Of a stretch of 64,000 nucleotides of DNA, positions 47,201 through 58,029 are shown piece by piece. The notes beneath the pieces were generated by a model. It saw only the letters and a program-made list of their open reading frames with translations. It was not told the origin of the DNA and did no database searches. The stretch's first letter is position 1. The number at the start of each line of letters is the position of its first letter. Source of the DNA: Setophaga petechia (lineage: Eukaryota > Chordata > Aves > Passeriformes > Parulidae); NCBI GenBank assembly GCA_024362935.1, contig JANCRA010000012.1, positions 4,030,001-4,094,000 on the forward strand. Direction: 5' to 3'. The translations under genes and the position numbers were made by a program.

Positions 47201-49469
47201 CATAAGTTTCATTATTTCAGCAGGCCAGAGCATAGCTAAAAATTGGTTCACCACCAGGATGGATATTCTTTTACTGGGGAGCTCTTTGAAATCCAAGCTA
47301 GAGGCATGTCCATTGACACCAGTACCACCAGAGACTGGGGACACTTGGGCCCACAGATGTGACAAACATGAGAGAACAGAATGTGTCAGAATGACACACT
47401 GGGAAGAAGATTATCTATTTCTTACAATTTCCCCTATATTTTATGTTCTAAATTCCTCATTTGTGCCACATAGAAAAACTGAAAACTCTACTGTGCCTGT
47501 GGTGTGACCTGTTTTCCTTGTGATACATTACTTCACATCCCATAGTGCATCAAAAGGTGACAAAAGACCTACATGGTCTTTTACCAGCAAAAGTGCAAAC
47601 TGTGAGGACATGCAGTGCTGGGACAGACTCTCTGACCTGTGGTGCTCCTGCTGCTCAATTTTGTTATTGCAGGTGATGAATCAGCAGAAGCATGCACACC
47701 AAATTCTGTAATACAGAGGAAGCTTAAGTTAAATCAAATTCAGTTCCCATAATACAAATTAGCTGGAAAGCAATGACAGAGATAATATTTTAAATATTAG
47801 TCTGAATCACACCCCAAAACTGACAACAGTTAACTTTAAGGGGACAAACATTTTGTACCTCTGGGAATATACATAGTGGAGATAGTGCAATACCCTTTAT
47901 TTAGGACTGGTTTCTCATAGCTCACAGCCTGTTATCCTGTTATTTAGATGACTAAATCACAAATGCACGGTCAAAACTCCAATTTAGAATTGGCTTGACT
48001 GTCTCTGTACACACTGTATCTGTCATGTTTAGCTACTGCTAATGTTTCGCTATCAATATAAATGAATCATCCTCTGAATCACTTCAGATTTTGTCTCAGA
48101 GATCTTTTAAGAGCCATTATAATACTGTTATTCTGAATGTCAGTTCTCAATGAACCAGAAGGTCTGATGTCAGTGGTAAGACTCACCAACAGCTGGAACA
48201 AGCTCCAAATATCACATGATAAATCAGACTTCCAACAGTCCTCTTTTTATTGCTTTCTCCTTCCTCTCTCACTTCATCTCTTTGCTTCTCCTCCCCAGTA
48301 TGTCAGATTCATAATACTTTGGGATGGCAAATTTCTCTAGTTAGTGAGTCTGCATAACACTATGGATGCCCACTTTAGCACAGATATTACAATAAGTCTG
48401 AAGAGTGAATGCAGATTCCCATCCCAGCTGAACCAGGCACCTTCAGGTTCTTTGAAAACATATCCCAGAACCATTAAAATATTGAACTTTACCAGTTTAA
48501 TAGAAACTGGCCAAGAAGCATTTTCATTTGAACTTGCACTCATGTTTTAAGATCATCTCTGATTCCTAACTGTGTCTTCATTCATCCCCATTGATTTCTT
48601 ACTAGATTCTTCTGAAAGACTGGACCTTTGTCTAATGCTGTTCATAAGAGAGACATTTAGCATGAAAGAGCAAAATTAAATACTTGACAGAATTAATTTC
48701 TATCAAAGCATGCATTCTTCTAACAGTCATATATGTCAAACAAATTTATTTCAATTATACTTTAAATCTGAACAGAAAATACTGTGAAGTGATTCATTAG
48801 TTACATTAGTATTAGAATTAGTACTTAATATAGCAACAGTTTGTGGCTTTTTCAGTTTCTGAGGTAGAACAGTATTGCTTTTAGTACACCAGAATTTCCT
48901 TTAGGATTAAAAAAATGCTTTTTTTCAACTAGTCCCACATTAAAGAAAAAATAAAATGGTAGAGCAACCATCCCAGTGAAGTGCCTTTGTTTTTTATGTA
49001 AAACATAGAAGAAATCTTGCCTAAGGCAACAATCTATGACATAAATGCAGAATTGCTCAGAAATACAAGACTGCAGCCAAAGAAAGTCAGTGTTTCTAGG
49101 ATGGTTATGCCCATATGGATTATGTCCAAAGGCCGACCAGGACCAAGGAGTGCTGTGAATGGCAACCTGCAGCTATCAGGCTTGCTGCTCCTTGTACAGC
49201 ACTTGACAGCCTGCAGGGTGGCTGGAGGGTCAGTCTCGCACACAGTTTGACCCACATCAGTCCCTCTTACTGTGATGGATTCTGTGTCTTTGTCACTGTC
49301 TAAGAGGTATCTTTTCAAATGACCAGCTACTCAGACCTCAGCCAGGAACAAAGAGAAAGAGCTCAGCAGCTGGTGATGCTCTTTATCCCATCCCTCAGTT
49401 CTAAATTTCAGTTTCTGCAAGCTTTACACAGTGCATGGTAAGAGGTTTCACTGTGCCTTCCATCACTTT
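44251..49469. other. Unique AT-rich non-coding DNA
   Basis: No supported gene was found over 5.2 kb. The longer frames (44878-45249, 45807-46271 of 154 codons, and 47157-47507, all +) have no domain, signal or transmembrane pattern that I trust. A T-run is at 44427-44440, a GC-rich hairpin at 44810-44829 and an (AC)n run of about 7 units at 45612-45626. Confidence 0.5.
44810..44829. repeat. GC-rich hairpin, 8 bp stem
   Basis: gtgtccac at 44810-44817 pairs perfectly with gtggacac at 44822-44829 around the loop cacc. The stem is five-eighths G+C, so it would be relatively stable. There is no further context. Confidence 0.5.
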
Positions 49470-49615
49470 GAATTAACAGTGATAATAATAATGCTTAACC
49501 TTTGTAGAGTTCTGTCTCCGCAATGCTTAACTAACATTAGCTAATCACATTACAACGGCTGGGCTTATCATTTCTACTCTTTACAGTGCCATGAATAATC
49601 TGATAATTATTTCTT
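49470..49615 (+). mobile_element. Ancient MIR/L3-tail-like repeat relic
   Basis: The order gataataataatgcttaacc, then tttgtagagttctg, then atgcttaactaacattagc, then taatcacattacaac, and finally atcatttctactctttacag resembles the tail region shared by old amniote SINE/LINE families. Those have an AATAATA block, a tatagcgcttt-like block, an aactaatt-aatcctcacaac block and a cccattttacag block. Each block is heavily mutated. I am confident that it looks old, and less sure of the family. Confidence 0.4.
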
Positions 49616-51459
49616 TAGCCGATATAAACAGCTTGTCCACTCTTCTGTCATTTTCTATTTTGCTTAAGCTATAAATATCTGATATTAACTAAAGAAATTA
49701 TGAAGTTTTTCAGGATCACCCTACACTAAAGCAGATAATTATGTTAATATAATAGATCTAAAAATGAATATAAGCATTTCACTGTATTTTTAAATACCTA
49801 TATCCTTAATTATGAGCATCTGCTAAGGATTATATTGTTCAAGAATGAAAATGTGTGAATTACTTTGTCTGGAATCTGTTCATATCAATTATTTAAAAGC
49901 ACTCTGTATTTATTGCTTCAAACATTAAGTACTGACATACTATGCCAATAGCACCATACTGTAGCAACGTATATGTAAGAGTAGGCAGAGACTGTGGTTT
50001 AAGCAGCTAACAGTTAGTATTCAAACTCTGTTTTATTGTTGAGAAGCACCAGACTGTGTCTTTCCCACACCCTTCTCAATAAAGTTATAACTTCATGCCT
50101 CAGATAATCAGCAGAAGGTTCAGGAAATAAGAATTGCAAACTTACCACATTTTATCCAAGGTTAACTATTTATGTAGAATGATCTCTCAGTAGCAAAGAA
50201 ATTAATTTCTAAATTCAGGAATGTAATTAATTTCTTTGACAGATAACTGTTTTTATGTTCTCTCCTTATTCAGTGGAATAGCACTATTGCATTATCTCAT
50301 GAGATCTACCATGTTTTAGGCCATGATTGATTGCCAGCCATATTGAGAATCTCAGCTGAATATAATGCAAACTGCTTGCATTGATGGTGCATCTTCTTTA
50401 GGATCCTGACCCTTGATTTCTATTTTAAGACCCAATTGCCTTGAGCCTGCCTCCATGGGCCTCTGTACTTTATAGTCCTTGTATTATCAGTCTCCAGCTT
50501 TATCCAACATACAACATGAACTAGACTTCAACTTTATTGGCATCTGACACAGAATCAGTCATCTCTGACCCAGTCCCTAAGAGATGAGCAGATCCCATCA
50601 TTATTCCTTTATTAATACTGTTCTGCGTGCATGGTGCTTTATTTGGAAAAGATGAGTCACTGTTCCAAGAGATCTCACCCTACAAATAAGATGTGCCACG
50701 TGGAATGATGACAGTAAAATGACTGAGGAAGGAATACATTTTAATATATGAATTTATTGAAAGATTTTGGGAAAAATTCCCTTTACATTTGTATCTTTTT
50801 TGTCCAACAAATACTATTCAAAAACAAAAGATAAGGTGCTATGGTCAAAATGGGACTAGACCCATTCCTCTTGCAAGCTCTTCTGTAAGTGCAGAAAGCA
50901 GAAAGGACAGAACTTGTTCAGAAGAAGGTCCTGTAGCACTTTGTCAACAAAAGTTTTCTTACCCACCAAAAGAGATACTAAAAAGAATAATGGCTCATCT
51001 CACTAGACACTGAACTTCAGCCCTAGTTGAGGAGGGAGAAGAATAACAGTCATAATGCTACAGGTCTGAAACAAATACTTTTACACAGTTACAGATACTC
51101 CAAAAACATAAGTGAACATTTCTCTTGCTTAAGTCTGTGAAAGAGCATCCTCCCTCTGCACCAGGGCACAGGGATCTGACAGAAAACCTATTCCAGCCCT
51201 ACAGGTGCTCCTTGCAGATGTTCCCCTCAACCACCCCAGTACCTCAGCAGAATCTACTGATACAAACCCTACCAGCAGAAGTCAGGATAAGGAAAGATCA
51301 TTTTTACTCTGAAAGGCAAATCTAGCAGTTATTTACTGGGGGAAATGGTAGTTTTAACTGTCCAGCCTGTATATTGTTAATATCTTGCACACCTGTAATA
51401 ATGGACAACAGGAAGTACTTCATTTTCCTAGGTATTCCTTGTCATGGTAAAGATGTAAT
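49616..51459. other. Unique AT-rich non-coding DNA
   Basis: No gene or repeat was recognised. The stretch leads into the CpG-rich segment with rising GC content after about 51590. Confidence 0.5.
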
Positions 51460-51680
51460 TTGATCCTTCCAGTCAAATTAGCACAAAGCAGAGTATTTCA
51501 GTCCTTGCCACCTGAATTGTCTCATTGCATACAACAGGAATATTTCGTTTTAAACAAGTTTTTGTTGAAAACAAGAAGGTACCTAAACGCAGTAACCGTG
51601 AGGGTCAGGAGGAAGCCGCTTCCTGGGAGCACCTGGAGTCTGGGAGAACCGGAACCATCCATGACTGCACAGGTAGGTAG
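51460..51680 (+). other. Flank of the CpG island with donor-like site
   Basis: Upstream of the CpG-rich core lies a possible 5' splice site, cacag followed by gtaggt at 51672. It is preceded by an ATG at 51661 that would give only four codons before the donor. A 101-codon frame (51460-51765, +) covers this area but has no recognisable product. It could be a first exon of a transcript driven from this region, or chance. Confidence 0.2.
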
Positions 51681-51814
51681 AGGAGAGTTTTTAGTTACGA
51701 GCAAAGGAAGAAAGGGTGACATTGAAAGGGGTCACCAGCACTCTTGGACAGTTTCTTCCTTGTAGTGTTGTAATAGACCCGCAAGTCCTGCACCTTTCCA
51801 TGGAGCCACACAGG

Positions 51815-51846
51815 GCTCCTAACAGAGATGGCTCCTATCAGAGATG
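51815..51846 (+). repeat. Tandem duplication, 2 x 16 bp
   Basis: gctcctaacagagatg (51815-51830) and gctcctatcagagatg (51831-51846) are adjacent and differ at one base. They sit on the 5' edge of the CpG-rich segment. Confidence 0.8.
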
Positions 51847-52272
51847 GCAGGCTCTGAGAGACACAGAGCGGGATGGCAGCCGAGCGGCGCTGCCTGCTCC
51901 ATTTCCTCAGGCGTGTCGGGAAGGAATTTCGCCTGGCTCAAGGCACGGCTGAGCTGTAACTAAGAGGAGCGTGTTCGTCTGTCTGGAAGGGTTCCTGCAC
52001 CCGAGGCAGCCCACATGGAGCACGGTGTTTCCTTGGACCACCCTGCCTGGTTTGAAAGCGTGGGGCTCGCAGAAAGCCGCGTGTGACAAAGGCGGCGAAC
52101 AAAGGGATGACTGTGGCAGTGTCGGGAATGCCGGCTGCTCCCGGCCTGGAGCAGCACCGCTAATTGGCCCTGGGCTCATTCTGTGTTCTTACATTGCCAC
52201 CCTCTGACAGCCCGGTGGATTAAACCCCGGCCCTGCAGCCGACTGCTGAGGCCCGAGCCTGAACGCAGCACA
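51847..52272. promoter_or_regulatory. CpG-island-like segment, candidate promoter
   Basis: By hand I count about 27 CpG dinucleotides in roughly 430 bp. G+C is near 60%, giving an observed/expected CpG ratio of roughly 0.7. This meets the usual CpG-island thresholds, whereas CpG is scarce in the rest of the window. CpG islands in vertebrates usually mark promoters or other unmethylated regulatory DNA. It contains two ACAAAGG-type TCF/SOX-like motifs (52086-52092 and 52099-52105) and an inverted CCAAT box (attgg near 52163). No TATA box or coding frame is convincing. Direction of any transcription is unknown. Confidence 0.55.
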
Positions 52273-52552
52273 GGGAAATGCATTGTCACTGCCACGCTTT
52301 GACTTCAATCTTTGGCTTGAATCTCTTTACTTGAATCTTAGGTTCTTTTGTGAGTCTTCCCGGATATTTGTCATCTATTGCTATATGAGAACGATTTGTT
52401 TAAAAGCTGATTTGGGGATGTGTAGCAGAAAGATAATTCAGCTCAGCGCAAAAACCCGTATCAAACTCCATGAGTGTCCCAGAGGAATCAGAGATGAGGA
52501 ATGGTGTTACCCTGTGCCTGATAAAATGAAATTAAGGCATTGATTATATAGG

Positions 52553-53062
52553 TGTCATGCTTTGACTCCAGCCAGCAATGAAGTATCAAGCAGCCATTTC
52601 CTCTCTATCCTTGTGCAGAATGTGGGAGAGAATCAGAAGAGTAAATTATGAGAGAACTTGTGGGTTGAGATAAAGATAGTTTAGTAGATAAAGAAAAACA
52701 AGGAGTTCATTCACCACTTCCCATGGGCTGGCAGTTGTTCAGCCATCCCCAGGAAAGCAGGGCTCTATCACATGGAACAGTTCCTTGGGAAGACGAACCC
52801 CATCACTATGAACTCCCTCCTCCCTTCTTCCCTCAGTTTTATGTGCTGAATGTGATGCCACATGGTCTGGAATATCCCTTGAGTCAGTTGGGGTCAGCTG
52901 TCCTGGCTGTGTCCCCTCTTAAATTCCTGCACATCCCCAGACTATTCACTAGGGGAATATATAAGAAGCAGAAAAGGCCTTGCCTCTGTGTAAGCTCTGT
53001 TCAGCAACAGCAAAAATATCCCTGTGAAGAAAATTAGCTCTATCCCAGCCAAAGCCAGCACA
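52553..53062 (-). mobile_element. Avian endogenous retrovirus solo LTR
   Basis: The roughly 510 bp unit begins tgtcatgctttgactccag and ends in cagccaaagccagcaca, so it has the TG...CA ends of a retroviral LTR. Internal blocks (agaatcagaagagtaaa, tgggttgagataaagatag, cagccatccccaggaaagca, gtcagttggggtcagctg, cagaaaaggcctt) match a very widespread bird LTR as I know it. In that family the TATA-type promoter and polyadenylation signal read on the minus strand, so I place the element on minus; both signals look degraded here. No internal retroviral genes flank it, so it is a solo LTR. No flanking target duplication is obvious. The 104-codon plus frame inside is not a gene. Confidence 0.85.
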
Positions 53063-53539
53063 ACAGAAGTAAGCATTTATTGAGGAGTCACGGAAGTGGG
53101 AACATCAAAATCTTAAAACCAAACTGCCCAAGTACATTGTACACAGACACTTTGAACACTAATCCACCTACAATCATAGCAGCCACTGCTGCTGTTGAAG
53201 CTGTTTACCATGTATTGGGGGATACATTTTGTCATCCTGACCTACCTTCCCACCAAGAGCTTGCCTGCGAAAACATAACATTTTTATGTGTGTGAATGTC
53301 AAATTATATAACACCTAAAGGGCACAAAATGCAGGGCACAAAGTAAACACATCTGCTCATATGAAATGTGAAAGGTAATTTTACATAATGATTACTTTCA
53401 GCCAGAATTGCTTACTTTTGAGAGAGCACTGCATGAAGGATAACTGAAAAGCAAAAAGCTATGCATATATTTTTGAAATAGGGAGGATTATGTATGAAGT
53501 GTATGGCATCTAACGTGATACCTTCTTAAGTCATTGTGT
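53063..53539. other. Short spacer between LTR and CR1 fragment
   Basis: I see nothing coding. A 71-codon frame (53080-53295, +) is not recognisable. Confidence 0.5.
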
Positions 53540-53650
53540 TAGCAGAAGAGAGGCATGGATAAACTGAAAAGAGCACAGCAGAGGCTTTCCAAGACAGTTA
53601 GAGGCACAGAACATGGTGTACAATGAGAAGCTGAAGGAACTGGTTGGACA
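53540..53650 (+). mobile_element. Short internal CR1 fragment, plus strand
   Basis: agaagagaggcatggataaa, then aagagcacagcagaggc, then agaagctgaaggaactggt follows an internal CR1 block upstream of the 3' end, the region around the end of the reverse-transcriptase ORF. Both ends are lost, and the copy is short and diverged. Confidence 0.5.
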
Positions 53651-55309
53651 ATGCCCTATGCAATCTGGTCTAGTTTTGATGTTAGCCCTTCTGCCTTTCA
53701 AAGTTAGATCAGACAACTTCCAGAGCTCCTTGCCAACTTACATTTTTCTGTGGCTAGGGTGTACTTTCCTGGGCATGTGGACCGTGTTGTTCCACCTTGT
53801 GCATCTTGGGTTTACTTCATAGCTTAAGTCCCTCTCTATCGCAGACAAGAGTGGTGCTGTGAGGCAGGTCCTGTTTTCACCGGGAAAAAAAAGGAGCGCA
53901 AAACCCACCAAAAAAGATTTACTGCAAATATGGAGCGTTGGTCATATGACAGAGAGCTCTTTGCTACTTTTTCTGTCAGGTTGTTTCACCAAAATGTGAA
54001 GTTTTACATATACATTCTTCTGTCTAGAAGAGTGAAATTATGCAGCTTTTTTAGTCGCCACAGGAAAAGGCAACAGAAAAACCTGTTTTTAAAGAGGCGT
54101 TTTTAATAATCTATTCATTTTCACAATACGAATCTAAGGCCACAAAATATGTTACATATTACAACTTCACTTTGATGTCGCCTTACCTTTGAAGTGAATT
54201 TTGGCATAGTACCTATAGTGGATACAACTCAGAAATAAATATTCTCCCAAATAATTGTTGAGGTTTGGAGGTGGGAGATTTTTTTTTAAATTTGTTTGTT
54301 ATGTTTGTGTTTTTTTCTTTAATAATTCCTCTTCTGTGGCTTTATTATACCTCTGGAAAGAACACCTGAAGCGTCAAAAAAGCATTCCTGGACAGAGTTT
54401 ATATAAAACTTGAAAATAAATGGAAACCCTTTAAAAAAGTATAGAATATGATTGTGAGACTGAAACTCTAGGAAGTGGCACTGTCCAGTAATAAAGGATA
54501 AATAAATGAAACTACTAAAAATAGCTTGATTTTCTTTGTTTATAAGAACAGGTGTTTCTGTTTATTCAAGGGAGTAATGACTAGATTTTTTACACAATGT
54601 TTATTGCCATAGTATTTAACTACAGCTGAGAAAATCCTCAATCACAGTTCCATTTATTTACTCATCTAACTTCAGATTTCTTTCTAAAAAATTTTGTATA
54701 CCGCAAAGCTTTTTAAGCATATTGTCAGAAAAAACAGATGCTGAGACACCAAAATTAGAATAAATTCTATAGTAAATAAGAAAAATTTTGGCTGAAATGA
54801 GAAATAAATTTTACATCTTGAAACACATATCAAGGGAATAAAATAGCCCTTCTAATTAAGAAATATCAATGAATGAGAAAAATTCAATAAGTAATAGAAT
54901 AATTCAAGATAAACATATGCAACATTTTAATGAAATAATTTTAAAGAAAAATCAAAATGAACTTATTTGAAAATAATGCAGAATTAGAAAATGCTAATAA
55001 GAAAGTTCTTAGTGACTATCTTAAGCATTAGAATATGAAGTATTATTCACATATCATATCCAAAATGCTTAGCTTCAGTATCAGCCTTCTTTGTAGCTAA
55101 AACACAGCATCTGATTTCTGTCATCTGTAGCTGAAAGATTAAATTGTTCTCCATTTCTCAGTTTGAAATAAACATAGATGTATGAGGAAGAGTGTATTAT
55201 CCAGCAGAAAAGACTGCAAAGGATATCTCTGGTATGGTAAACGTGGCTGAAGGAAAAACTAGTGAAGCTAGAGAGCATTATGCTGAATAGTCATGAATTA
55301 AGATCCTTC
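53651..55309. other. AT-rich non-coding DNA
   Basis: No gene or repeat was recognised. 54090-55080 is very A/T-rich. Confidence 0.55.
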
Positions 55310-55675
55310 TCTCTCTTGCGTTGTCTACAGCTGACAAAACACAAGAAGAGAGGAGACAAGAAGTGACTTAACTTCTTCTTCTCTAAGAGAAGTCAACAGT
55401 GAAGAAGCAAAGCTTGAGAAAACATGGGGAGGTGGGAGGAAATTGTTTCACTTTGCTTTCATTTCTGACTATCCAAACCTATTTTGGATCAAATTAAATT
55501 AATTATCCCCAGGTTGATTTCATTTTCTCCGTGATGATAACTGCCAACTGGTCTTCCTGTCCTTGCCTTGACCCACATGCTTTCCATCCTATTCTCTCCT
55601 CTTGTCCTGTTGCAGATGGAAATAAGAGAGTGGATGAGTGGGTGTCTGACCACCATTCAAGGTCAACCCCTTGCA
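55310..55675 (+). mobile_element. Second avian LTR, 3' portion
   Basis: The part from about 55470 matches a second widespread bird ERV LTR as I know it. It runs from tattttggatcaaattaaat, through ggttgatttcattttctccg and tgatgataactg, then cctgtccttgccttgaccca, to a pyrimidine-rich tctctcctcttgtcctgttg. It ends with a gagagtggatgagtgggtg block and ggtcaacccc, close to the expected LTR end with a final CA at 55674-55675. This is the R/U5 side. Sequence from 55310 to 55470 probably belongs too (purine-rich, aagagaagtcaacagtgaag), but the 5' limit is uncertain and no TG end was found. No retroviral genes are adjacent. Confidence 0.68.
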
Positions 55676-57099
55676 ATTACAGAGGAGAGCAATGTAGTAC
55701 AAGAATAGTAAGCAATAAAAGACATTGATCTAATCAGGACTGGAGTGCTAGTGGCATATTCATTCAAATAACTTCTGGTATTAGTATTGAGTATTAAAGA
55801 AATTATTTCTGAGTACAATAAATAGAATAAATACATCATTTAAGTATAATAAAATACAGCATTCTGGAGACACAAAGAGAAAATAAAAAGGTTTTGAGAT
55901 CAATAGCAAAATTATACTCATAACCAGAATAGAAAAAATTGCATGTCCAATGTGAATATTGGAATTATTGTTTTCTGACATCCTATGATTTTTACTCATA
56001 GTTTCAATGATGTATTGACTAGAGAAGCAAGAACTATATTTGTCTTGTTCCATCATGGATTTTTTTTTCTTTGTGAAACTAAGTTGTCTAATTTTGTTGT
56101 CTTTCCTAAGAAAAACTCTGGCCAGAAAGCATTCATCATAGCAAAAAATCAGTCCAAATTTCTCTTGCTTTGGAAAGCTATGAGCACGGGAAAGAAGAAG
56201 GTAATAGTGGAAACTGTTTTGCAACTGTAACTACAGTGGCCTAAATGAATGCCTGCTCTTATGTGCAAAGATGTCCCAGGTGAATAGTTCTGCTTTAGAA
56301 AGTATCATTGTGCTCAAATCCCAGGCAGCTGAACAAAATGTCCTCGGTGTTTTCACGGCAGACGGCACATAGTCTCTGTGTTGTTCTGAAATGGGAGTGA
56401 GTAGGTGTACACCAGGGTGCTCACATGGTTTCCTGTTTGGGGAGGTTTTGGTCTGATGTTCATTTTAACATTCTGCTTTGGGTAATTTTTCTTCTAAATT
56501 CTCCAAAGCACATAATTAAGGAAGAGGGTTAACTGGTTAATTTAATTAAGTTTAAAACTCTTTCTAAAGTGTGTGCCAGCTACCAAGAAAACATTTGGAA
56601 AAGCTTCAGTTTTATCCTTACTTTCCGGAGTGGGCATTCTTCCAGCCACTGAATCAAGAGGCAGAAAAACCTTCTTAGAAAACCTTATCGAGTCAGCACA
56701 CATTCTTCTGTTTCCACATCAATGTCTCCCAGATGCCTTGAAGAACCAGTTTCAACAGCTTCCAACATAGCCCCCAAAACTGGCAATCTTTTGATGATGT
56801 TAGGAGGAGGAGCACTGATACAGAATCTATAGTGTTCTAGCCAAGGCTACAGGATCCCACCACATCATGCCCTACACAAGCACAAGGAGAAGGTCTTGCT
56901 CTACAAGAGCTACAATCCAAGAACGATAAGAGCAAAATTATTTCCCCAAAAGGGCTTAACTGAAACAAAGTTTAAAAAACTGGAAGGACAGACATGTATA
57001 TGTTTTTTCTGTGCTGTATATCACATTAGGAAAGCACATGCAACTCTTTCCCCTCTAATGGGTAGAAGGGGTTCACAGCCTCCCGCTGTGGGACGTGTC
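55676..57099. other. Unique non-coding DNA between LTR and CR1
   Basis: I see no supported gene. Frames 55781-56224 (-, 147 codons) and 56573-56770 (+, 65 codons) were inspected: the first is AT-driven and the second has no recognised domain. Confidence 0.5.
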
Positions 57100-57762
57100 C
57101 TGTAGGTGTGCTGACCTCCTTCCACTAAGCACACCCTTGGTAAGTTCACAGATGAAACTAAATTGGGCATTGATCTGTTGGAGGGTTGTAGGCTCTGCAG
57201 GGGCATTTGAGCAGGGTGGATTGGTGAGCCAAGGCCAATGGTATGAGGTTCAATAACACCAAGTGTAAGGCTCTGCACTTCAATCACAATAACCTCATGC
57301 AGAGCTACAGAGTGGGGGAAGAGTGGCTGGAAAGCTTCCCACTGGAAGAGAACCTGGCGGTGCTGGTTGGCAATGGCTTAACATGAGTCAGTATCTGCCC
57401 AGGTGGCCAACAAGGCCAATGGCATCCTGGCTTTTTTTCAAAAATAGTGTGGCCAGCAGAAACAGGGAAATTATTGGTTCCCTGCACTCAACATCAGTGA
57501 GGCTGCACTTCGAGTGATATGTTCAGTTCCAGGCCCCTCAATTCAGGAAGGAAATTGAGGTGCTGGAGCAAGTTCAGAGAAGGGCAACAGAGCTGGGGAA
57601 GGGTCTGGAGAACAAGTCTGATGGGGAGTAGCTGAGGAAGTTGGGATTGACTAGTCTGGAGAAAAGGAGGCTCAGGTGAGACTTTATCACTCTCTACAAG
57701 TATCTGAAAGGAGGTTGTAGCCAGGTGGTGGTTGGTCTCTTCTCCCAAGAAACAAGTGAGAG

Positions 57763-58005
57763 GTGAGGGGAAATGGCCTCAAGCTGCATCAGGGTAGTTT
57801 AATGTTGGATACGAGGAAGAATTTCTTCACTGGAAGTGTTGTCAAGCATTGGAACAGGCTGCCCAGGGAGGTGGTGGAGTTGCCATCTCTGGGCCTTCCA
57901 AGTAACAACTGGATGTGGCACTTAGTGCTCTGGTCAAGTTGTCTGGGTGGTGATTGGTCAAAGTTTGGACTCTATGACCTTGGAGAACTTTTCCAAGCTA
58001 GATGA
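57763..58005 (+). pseudogene. Open remnant in the CR1 3' region
   Basis: An 80-codon frame inside the CR1 copy reads [10 protein letters not shown] and [11 protein letters not shown], a peptide typical of translations of CR1 3' regions near the end of the reverse-transcriptase ORF. It begins at an internal ATG and is only a fragment. The endonuclease and polymerase domains are absent, so it should not be annotated as a cellular gene. Confidence 0.7.
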
Positions 58006-58029
58006 TTCTGTGTGATTCTGTGATTCCAT
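58001..58029 (+). repeat. CR1 terminal octamer repeats
   Basis: Degenerate tandem copies of gattctgtg close the CR1 element. This short 3' repeat is recognised by the CR1 reverse transcriptase for priming and is a diagnostic of the family. Confidence 0.9.

Larger units (their letters stand above)
57100..58029 (+). mobile_element. Long CR1 LINE 3' portion, plus strand
   Basis: About 930 bp align in order with avian CR1. The order is gtgctgacctcctt, gtaagttcacagatgaaac, gaggccaatgg-type block, ggccaacaaggccaatggca, agtgtggccagcagaaacag, aggtgctggagcaagttcag, ctgaaaggaggttgtagcc, ggaacaggctgcccaggg and the terminal gatgattctgtgtgattctg octamers at 58001-58029. It is truncated at its 5' end and interrupted by frameshifts, so it cannot move by itself. 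It is the longest and best-preserved transposon in the window. There is no poly(A) tail, as expected for CR1. Confidence 0.96.

Noticed and set aside
48859..48868. let-7-like seed (tgaggtaga)
   Set aside because: The flanks do not fold into a microRNA-type hairpin and the rest of the let-7 sequence is absent.
52723..53037. 104-codon plus frame
   Set aside because: It lies wholly inside a solo LTR, antisense to its presumed transcription direction.
55781..56224. 147-codon minus-strand frame
   Set aside because: It is AT-driven (Ile/Leu/Phe/Lys/Asn-rich), with a frame on the other strand too and no domain.
56573..56770. 65-codon plus frame that reads somewhat like protein
   Set aside because: I could not match it to a family, and there are no flanking splice signals of quality.
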